Of a stretch of 64,000 nt of DNA, positions 56,401-64,000 are shown piece by piece. The notes beneath the pieces were generated by a model that worked only from the letters and a program-made list of their open reading frames with translations, did not search any database and had not been told where the DNA came from. The stretch spans positions 502,364 through 566,363 of the forward strand of contig NW_017802813.1 of the NCBI RefSeq assembly GCF_001625305.1, in the 5' to 3' direction. This DNA comes from Branchiostoma belcheri (Eukaryota > Chordata > Leptocardii > Amphioxiformes > Branchiostomatidae). The stretch's first letter is position 1. Each line of letters begins with the position of its first letter. Position numbers and translations under genes: made by a program.

Positions 56401-58856
56401 TGTCCTCCACACTGTCAACTGCAACACCTGTGCAGAAAGATGGGTTACTTGTAATTATTTTTTCTTACAAACACCAGTAAGTACAATGTTAGTTTTGATG
56501 TCTGCAATTTTCTACAATCAACCCTTCCTAGACGTATTATATCTGTTACTATCAAGGGTAATCATAAGAAGACAAATGTTGAAAGTATGAGAGTGCAGAA
56601 CCCTTGTTTCCTGTTTAGTCCAATCTGTTTGATTATATCAAGGTCCTTGATTATATGGATGACATCCTCTGTGTACCTCAAAATTGATGTATTCTGAGAA
56701 AAAAAAGGAGACAAAAAAGTTTGATTTTGAAATCTAAGTAGTCAAGATGGTTGTACAAATGACTGAGAACTTATTCATTTCTGGAAACAGATGAAAATTG
56801 ATGCCATCCATATAATCTGATCAGTGTGCCCTTTCACATACTAGTAGTATCATACCTGCCATCCCGACATCCCCGTGCACCCTGGGATTGTCCGAGTCGT
56901 AGCCTCGATGTGTGGCCAGGTCAAAGGCCACACTCAGGCCCTGCTGACCAGCCTTGATGTTCTCCTTGTAGAACTTGTTACTCTCTTCAACCGTACTGAA
57001 ACCTGCGTACTGACGGATGGTCCACGGTCGCTAGGCAACACAAAAAAACAATGTATTTGTCTTCTGCATGGTGTTGACATATTGCTTTTAATAGCCTGAA
57101 AATAACAGCAAACGACTGTAACTTCTATTCTAATGTTTTATGTTGATGAAGGTTAGACATCTAGGAAGAACATTACATACTGTAATACAAAATAAATAAA
57201 GCAACTAAACAAAGTCTCTGAGGAGATAGCATTTATCAGTGACTGAGTCTAGAGAGATTTTAGTTTAGATTTAGAAGACATTAAATCTCAAAGTAGAGAC
57301 TAGGTAGTGTAGTTTTGTAAGTAGACATAATATTAAGAGATACTTACCCCAGTGTACATGGTGGGATATGGTCCTCTGGTGAAGGGGTATTTTCCTGGGA
57401 TCTCATGTTCAATATTGGCTGTGTCCTTCTTGGTATAAAGTGGCTTTACATCAATACCCTGTGGGGAAAAAAGATTTCAAAGGCTAACTAAACATTTACA
57501 AGTGTTATTTGCTTTTATTATTTTTTTTGCCTACAACAAAGTGATTGGTTTATTTCTCTCCATCACAGTTTCTCAGATTTATAATGGCACACATTGTTGG
57601 TACTGAATTATACAGAGCGTGAAACAATTGGTTAAAATTGATTGAATCAAATGATGTTATCTAACTTTTTATTTACAACTCTAATACATAGCATATGGGT
57701 AAACATGTGACAGTGGGGTTCTAAGTGCTACTGACTGACTTGTCTGATGGGTCCTGGACCTTTTGGCCTAGCGGTTATGGCATTGGGGTTGTGAGCTAGT
57801 GGCCTGGGTTTGATTCTCAGGAGACCCCTTTGTGTTTTGATGTGTTTCTTTACTGTTGCCCCAGATTCTTAAGATTCTTATATTTATTATAAGGGTACAC
57901 TGACCTCAGGTGTGAGTGAGTGAGTGAGTGAGTGAGTGAGTGAGTGAGTGAGTGAGTGCGTGCGTGAGTGAGTGAGTGAGTGACACTGACCTCAGGTGTG
58001 AGTGTGTGAGTGAGTGAGTGAGTGAGTGAGTGAGTGAGTGAGTGAGTGAGTGAGTGAGTGAGTGAGTGAGTGAGTGAGAGTAAGTGAGTGACACTGACCT
58101 CAGGTGTGAGTGAGTGAGTGAGAGTGAGTGAGTGAGACACTGACCTCAGGTGTGTGCCATGTCAGTTTCTCAGCTGGATCTGCCCCACGGAGCTGCTTCT
58201 TGGCCAGCTGGGCCCACTCCTCATCCAGCGGCTCTCTATGGAGGAGCCGGGTACCTGGTATGAGATGAGTAAACATACACCAGTTATTTCCTCAAAAACT
58301 TTTTGACATTAATAAGTTCAACACATTTAGATATCAATATGCGAACACTTTATGAAATTCAGATTCAGAACGATTATAGACACCTAGCTAATAAATAACT
58401 ATTTATACAACAAGGATCAGAACAAAGTTATTCAACATTTACTTATTGGAGTTTATTGGTTTATTATTGACTTCTGAAGTTCTGTGGGTCAACGTTATAA
58501 AAATTTATTTGGCTATGCAAATTATGTACACTTCCATCATTTTCATTGTTCTGTTCTGCGTCCTAAGAAAATCGTATTCTGCTTCCAAATTCTGAAAATC
58601 ATTCTTCTCTGCACTTTAAAATGTCCCTGAACACAAACGCGTTTAGAGGAACGTAACTTTGCTGTGCGCCCCCAAAATTATGGACTGACTGCATACGCAT
58701 GTGAGAACGCCCCCCTCCCCACCAAACAACAACAAGTTACGGGGAAAGCAAACTAAACCAGTTTCTCTTACCTGTAACGCAGACAGCTGGACGGCTGGCA
58801 TTCACACAAAGCCTGTGAACAAGACTCGGCCTTGTCAGCGCCAAAATGGACGACAT
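53500..58856 (-). CDS. MMUT: Methylmalonyl-CoA mutase, with a +2 frameshift in the last exon
   Basis: Mitochondrial adenosylcobalamin enzyme converting methylmalonyl-CoA to succinyl-CoA. Exons in transcript order: 58856-58772, 58254-58145, 57458-57348, 57030-56856, 56427-56266, 55824-55715, 55346-54597, 54248-53500. Phases agree at all seven junctions. The start [17 protein letters not shown] is a basic mitochondrial presequence. The TIM-barrel part includes [52 protein letters not shown] and [19 protein letters not shown]. The B12 domain has [10 protein letters not shown] (DxHxxG) and [13 protein letters not shown]. Near 53629-53636 the sequence after GGVIPP has two extra bases and a TAG in the expected frame. 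Downstream the frame resumes as DYDYLY...FGPGTRIP and ends KKKQHAL. Without the two bases the length would be about 749 aa (human 750). A late single lesion in otherwise intact sequence points to an assembly error or a rare allele rather than an old pseudogene. Confidence 0.93.
55907..56313. repeat. 67-bp tandem array copying an MMUT exon end and donor
   Basis: Six units with an exact 67-bp period (starts 55914, 55981, 56048, 56115, 56182, 56249). The right-most unit runs into MMUT exon 5. On the minus strand each unit holds the exon's last 36 or so bases, its splice donor (CACAG|GTTAGG) and about 25 bases of intron. Units differ by only one or two bases, so the array is recent. Confidence 0.95.
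57745..57835 (+). mobile_element. tRNA-like SINE head
   Basis: 'tggcctagcggttatgg' resembles an A box and 'gggtttgattctcagg' a diverged B box, spaced as in a tRNA. The downstream body is not recognisable. It lies in MMUT intron 2. Confidence 0.4.
57897..58154. repeat. (TGAG)n array with repeated MMUT exon-2 donor
   Basis: TGAG tetramers are interrupted by four copies of ACACTGACCTCAGGTGTG at 57897, 57983, 58091 and 58137. The last copy is the real end of MMUT exon 2 with its donor (minus strand ACCTGAG|GTCAGTGT). The other three are intronic duplicates. Leu-Thr-His-Ser open frames here are translations of the repeat, not genes. Confidence 0.92.
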
Positions 58857-59336
58857 TCTGCCGGTGGAAACAGCAGAAAAACAAAGTTACCCTTCCAGAT
58901 GATCTGTGACCTCGTTGTGTTTTCGTCACATGTCCACAACTTATGATGATGTCATAATACATTTAACTTGCCGTTTAGACTGATATTCCCTAAAGTAAGC
59001 TACTGTATGATGCATTTATAGATAAAAATGTTGATTTTCTGTAATAAATGCCATTTTAAAGCTATTTTTTTTCAACATTGTGCAAGTCCCGCCCCCACTA
59101 CGCCCTTTCGCCTGTGTATCACGTGACGTATGACGCAATCTCCCCAAAATTAGAACCAGACGATCACCTGCTCCCTGAGGGCGGGAGGAATATAGGGTGT
59201 CGCGAAATTCCAGAATTTCAGCAAATTTCAGCTGATTCCAGTCTTCACTCTGGTCAGAATATTTTCAGGAACCTTGTGGGAAGCAAAGGGTTCGGTCTGA
59301 GCTGCTGTCGTCCGATTTATTCCAAGAAAAGAGCCG
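58857..59336. promoter_or_regulatory. Divergent promoter region MMUT / ACSL with candidate ACSL 5' UTR exon
   Basis: Only about 480 bp separate the MMUT ATG (58856, leftward) from a clean donor GAGCCG|GTAAGT at 59336/59337 that likely ends the untranslated first exon of the ACSL gene. The interval has a GC box (CCCGCCCCC, about 59088), an E-box overlapping a CRE-like half (CACGTGACGT, 59120-59129) and a second TGACG at about 59131. Transcription start sites are not visible. Confidence 0.5.
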
Positions 59337-61257
59337 GTAAGTTGCATATTTGAGAGACGACGTGATGCGATTCTAACGTTCTGATGTTTTGATGATACAG
59401 ATGTGCAGATACATAACGGTACAGAAACTGTGCAACGTTCCGGTTTGGGGGAAATTATTTGCTAGTTTCTCCTCGAATTTTATATGATTGAAGTCCTGTT
59501 TTTTTCAATGCAAAATTATTATTTCGTGCACAGTCATAGTGCCATGTGAAGTTTTGCGAATCGCACCAGTTCCTGTTTTCGGGACACGTCAGCTTTTGCT
59601 TATTATTTCCGATTGGCTGCACACTGGCTTTGGCCTTGCACTCCAAATGTGCCCTTGGACGTGAACTATCTCACGCACAAGTTGCTTAGGGCCACATAAG
59701 GTGCACATATCGGGTCCGTTAAAATTACAATGTATATGCCTGAAGGATCTATTTTTCTAAGGGTTTGTAAGTTTGTTAGTTTGTTGCCTTTTCTGGGGGA
59801 TGGGGTAAAAAAAGGAATAGACCCTTTTTAAGTATCTGATCAGAATCCAGGATTTTTCAAGTAGAAACAACTCTTGATAGAGTGATTCCCCCTATCAGTT
59901 TTCTTTGAAACAGCAGATAACAAGCATGTTAAAATGCAACAGGAGTCCTGCCATTGCAATTGGGGAAGTTTGAACTCTTGGAGTCCTTATAGAAGGTTTA
60001 GTTGGTCAAAGTCACTTGCATGTTATAATCTATATGTATGTTATAATCTATGTATTGTGTGCATGCAATAATCTTCAGAATTGTGTATGTTTAGTATGTT
60101 TACATACATTAATGGAACATGCAAATCTGATAAAAGTTGGCATTGTAAACATGATAAGCAGCTGGTTACATTTTGAAAAGTTCCCTTGCATCTCATGTTA
60201 TCAGTTTTTGTACTTGGTCCTTTATCTACTCCGAGTGTACACCAGCTTTTTGGGAGGATGTTGCTTAAGTAGATGGGTTGTAAAAGCCATGATCCTATCA
60301 CGACCATGTAAGTTTTAGATTCACCCATAAAATCTCAAATGATATACGCTGTACTAGTAACATTAGAAATCTTGTGGAAAGGCCAAAAAAACTGTGTGTG
60401 TGCATGTAGTTACAGATATTTTGAGCCAAATTAATGTTTAAAGTAAAAAGAAATTAAAGAATTCTACTATAAATAAATGCCATTTCAGTGGGGACATCAA
60501 ATCTTTAAAGTGTGATGACTTTTTTGAAAGCAACGTTTAGTAGAAAAAATTTGTTAAGAAAACAAGAGCTTAGTAAACCAAAAGGCAACCACAAAAGGTC
60601 CTGACTGTGGTATGTTGTAGATGGGGTGATGATCAGCTGTTGTTTTCCACCAATGAAGGCACCTGTCCCTGTAACTTCAGATCAGTAGTCTCACATTTGT
60701 GTGCCACAGATACAGACAGGCTGTTGGTGTCAATCAAAGTGTCATCTTCATTACTATGCAGAGACAACAAATTATGTCACTGACCTTGTAAATTCATAAA
60801 TATTACTTTCTGCTTCTATAAGATTTGTTTGAAATTCATTCATGTCATAAGACTTGTGTTGTCACCAATAGGGAGTTGCACATTACAATGATACGATCTA
60901 CTTGTATAAATATGTTATTTATGCTACTTGCATATGGCTTTGTTCTAGTCCGCGTATTATTGTCAGCAACATTTTTTTTCATTTTGTCATTGTTAAATAC
61001 ATGTACATTTTGATTTTCTATGGATAGCTAATACCATTGATTGTACCAAAATATCAAGCATTAACAATTAATAACACTAACAGCATTCCTTTTTATTTAC
61101 TATTGATTATACAGACATTGTTATATGTTGTTTCCCTTTTTTTTTGTATATTTGCATTTTGCAGATAATTTAGAGTGGTATACGATATTGTAAAAGATTG
61201 CTAACCTAGTCCCTCCATGTTGCTGCCCCCCTACTAACAGCGTGGTGTCTTCCGCAG
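59337..61257 (+). other. Probable first intron of the ACSL gene
   Basis: AT-rich, with no supported exon, bounded by the donor at 59337 and the acceptor tcttccgcag ending at 61257. Confidence 0.45.
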
Positions 61258-61638
61258 GCCACGCCCACCACCATGCCCTGGCACATGCTCAGTGAGCAGC
61301 TAGCCGGCGTGCTTCAGTATCTGCCAGCAGCCTCCCCTCTGTTGCTCTTGGCTGTCCTCCCTCTCACCTCGCTTCTGCTCGTATCTGTCGTGCTAGCCGC
61401 CCTCAAGCTCGCCATGTCGCGGAGAATCCGCGCACGTTCTGCGGAAGGAAACCCGGCAGCGCCGTACCGGAGTGTGGACTCCCCCGAGCTGAAGACGATG
61501 ATGTTTGAAGAGTGTGACACCATCGATAAGCTGTGGTCGCGCGCCGTGGGCCTGTACGCCACCAAGAAATGCCTGGGAACCCGGGAGCTACTGAGTGAAG
61601 AAGACGAGGTTCAACCCAACGGAAAGGTCTTCAAAAAG
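61258..61638 (+). CDS. ACSL3/4: Long-chain acyl-CoA synthetase ACSL3/4 type, first coding exon (partial)
   Basis: Acceptor before 61258, ATG at 61273, donor AAG|GTGAGA after 61638; 122 codons are visible and the rest lies beyond the window. An N-terminal membrane anchor (LLLLAVLPLTSLLLVSVVLA, about residues 22-41) precedes a basic turn (SRRIRARSAEG). Then come PYRSVDSPELKT, the CDTIDKLWSRAV helix and LGTRELLSEEDEVQPNGKVFKK, which closely match human ACSL3 and ACSL4. These enzymes activate long-chain and polyunsaturated fatty acids on ER, lipid-droplet and peroxisomal membranes. Amphioxus probably has one gene for the ACSL3/ACSL4 pair, so I do not choose between them. The ATP-binding and catalytic domains are not in view. 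Confidence 0.9.
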
Positions 61639-64000
61639 GTGAGAAACAGATCTAGACTCTCCTAGCCTCTCAGTTACAGCCTGTAAATTCTAATGACACT
61701 GCAGAAATTGATTTGAAACTGACCCGGGTAAATTTATCTTGAATTCCCAGTCAATTGATAGATAGCAATAGCATCAAAGGATTGCTTCGTAATTAACAAT
61801 AACAGCTCAATGGAACAAGTAAAAATGGTCAAATTCAGTCTTAATCAATAAATAAATGCATTATCTTTACATGCTTATCAGACTGACAAACAAAATATTA
61901 TGGAAAGCCAAATGTTGAATATCTTACCAACTGTTTAAGGGTTTTCTGTCAAAATTTTCTTTTCATGCAATTTTGTATGCAGTATTTGTATAAGATTGAC
62001 CTTGCTTCACTGATAAAAGCCTTAATAGCCCTTTCTTCTGCATCTTGCGTGTTCCCATAGTTTACATTGTGTGCATAGGTACAGTAAACATGGACGAATT
62101 ATCATGTGTATACATCATTACGGACCATTTCAACTCTGGCTAGCTGTATTACAATCATTATGGTTTATCCCACCCAGTGCCTCGGACCAATTTATAATTT
62201 TATAGGGATGAAGCATGATTGTATTCAGCTCGAAAGCGTCAGGCTATATGATTGCAATTGTTGGTTTAATTCATTATCTACTATGTACAACTGTAGTAGG
62301 TAGAAATGATGCCAGAGAAACATGAAAATGTAGGGAAATGTCAAAGATTCCTGGATGGAATCAGGATACGGAATCTGGATGGGCGTGAATCGATGCGTGA
62401 TTCCACATGTGTACGTGGCTGGGTCACGCCCGGCTAGCTTCCCCATAAAATTTTCATGGAATGCAATTCCCAATAAAGCAGGGAGCGCGTGGGACTTTTT
62501 AAGGCTTCTATTTAAGGCAGGGCGGGAGTTCATGTCCTCACAATGATTAGAGGAAAAACAAAGAATAATGATTAGTGTACCCAAAATTGCTAAGAAATTA
62601 CTAATATTTGGTCTGATAATTTTTTCATGCACCATCTACACGTATTAGAAAACAATGGAAAAAGCATGGCCAAATGTTCAATATTCCTACATTCGTATGC
62701 CATTAATATGATATTACTCATGTTTGTTTCAATATATGCAGCTTTATTTCAGTTTTTATTATTTCTTTCAAATAGGAAAATTCAATGATGGTTTGCTAAT
62801 GAACTATTGTGGATGGCAGTTGTAAAATCCATAGTGCACCTGTTCTGAATGCACAAACAGCCATAGATCTACTGGGAATTGTAAATGAATGGGAGTATTC
62901 ATGATTTTGGATGTTGTGAGGTCAGTGTGTTTTACTATGATGAGAACAACAGCAGGTGGCTAACACATAATTCCCTATCTCACTCCCTAATATGTTTATT
63001 CAACGTAATCAACAATTACATCTTGCACAGATGTAATTAAAATTACTGCTTAAAAATCCAGCTTTTCAAATATGATTTTGGGTGATTTAGTGAAATTATT
63101 CAAGTGAAAATATTCCGTTGCTACAAAGATGAAAGAAACGTTATACATAACCACCTATATATAGTGTACAGTCTGAGACCTTGAGCATCAATTAATGGCA
63201 TAGAAATCAGATATAGGAGTTTGCTTTGAACATGACGTCAATACTTTGGGGAAAGGCGAATACAAATAACGTCATTAGACTTAAAGTGCATTGTTCACGG
63301 TAAAGGTTTTCTCAGCTGCGGCTAGTACGTACATACGGTAAATGCATTAATATATACATGTACTCTTAAGAATTGCAGTTTTTATTCATGTTATGAAGAG
63401 AATAAATTTTCGTGATGTTTCAAGTTTATGGTTGAAACAATTCTGTGGTACAATACAGAAATACAAACACATATCCGTGGTGTCATGATTTCACATTAAG
63501 AGGACACCACGAAAACTGAAAATAAAAGCTGCAAAAGTAAATGCATTTTACAGTATTTGCATATACTGTTTGCAGTGACCAGAGGAAGGAATACCCACCA
63601 CAAAAGAATGCCGCTGCCTAAGTTATACCACAGGGAGCACCAAGAATGTCCCCCTATTAACGTTTGAGGCTTGGGCGTGACATATGGAGAACCTTGAAAA
63701 TAGCTTGTCCACTAAATAGACATGTCAGATTGTCACTCTGCCTTTGTGTCTGGGAAAAAGCATGTGTTTGAATCGTGTTGGCTTGGTGCTGGGTCGTGAT
63801 GGAATAGGAACACCCACGCGCTTACGCACATGTACCCTGGAATACAGTCGGAAATGTTTCAATTGCGTTACCCTGCAAACAACTATTTAAAATTTCCGTC
63901 ATACTTATGAGAGCCATTTCTGAGAACAGTCTTTCTTGCATTCGCTTACATTCTCAGAAATATGTTTCAAAATGTTTAAAACTTCATTGTTCAAACTAGT
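61639..64000 (+). other. ACSL intron sequence to the window edge
   Basis: No second ACSL exon was recognised; the next conserved segment (in human ACSL4 LGNYKWMNYLEVN-like) was not found, so this intron is longer than 2.3 kb. Nothing else is supported. Confidence 0.5.

Noticed and set aside
57850-58140. Long Leu-Thr-His-Ser open frames on the minus strand
   Set aside because: They are direct translations of the TGAG microsatellite in MMUT intron 2.
53500-58856. MMUT as an old processed or decayed pseudogene
   Set aside because: All introns, splice sites and catalytic motifs are intact; only one two-base lesion is present.

Overview
The window looks like amphioxus (Branchiostoma) nuclear DNA. 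Genes are intron-rich, with GT-AG introns and long AT-rich non-coding stretches. There are tRNA-derived SINEs, small inverted-repeat elements and LINE scraps. All clear genes are chordate-type. The strongest species clue is a serpin ending in KDEL with a dibasic reactive loop, which matches the ER-resident proprotein-convertase inhibitor known from Branchiostoma.

Layout, left to right. (1) The last coding exon of an unrecognised plus-strand gene (763-884). (2) Glycogenin, plus strand, 2605-17509, eight or nine exons. (3) A head-to-head pair of genes for secreted proteins built from lamin-tail-like (LTD) modules. LTD-A (minus, 24533-20956) has two modules, a Thr-rich stalk and a GPI-type C-terminus. 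LTD-B (plus, 31390-38548) has eight modules, one transmembrane helix and a short tyrosine-containing tail. About 6.9 kb with a long foldback element separates them. (4) The KDEL serpin (minus, 42159-39913), divergent from PDCD10/CCM3 (plus, 43577-50505); the same head-to-head pairing as human SERPINI1-PDCD10. (5) Methylmalonyl-CoA mutase (minus, 58856-53500), complete in eight exons except for a +2 frameshift in the last exon. (6) The first coding exon of an ACSL3/4-type long-chain acyl-CoA synthetase (plus, 61273-61638), which runs off the window.

The genes do not form one pathway. Glycogenin primes glycogen, MMUT handles propionate carbon in mitochondria, ACSL activates fatty acids, PDCD10 is a GCKIII-kinase/CCM adaptor, and the serpin polices convertases in the secretory pathway. 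The least familiar part is the LTD pair: extracellular proteins made by tandem repetition of an LTD-like fold followed by a two-cysteine segment, anchored in two different ways.

Other points of interest are three clusters of sequences matching the vertebrate REST/NRSF RE1 core, two tandem-repeat arrays that have copied MMUT exon ends together with their splice donors, and several foldback/MITE elements. Coordinates come from reading splice signals and reading frames by eye. Every multi-exon model below closes in frame across its junctions, except for the MMUT frameshift.
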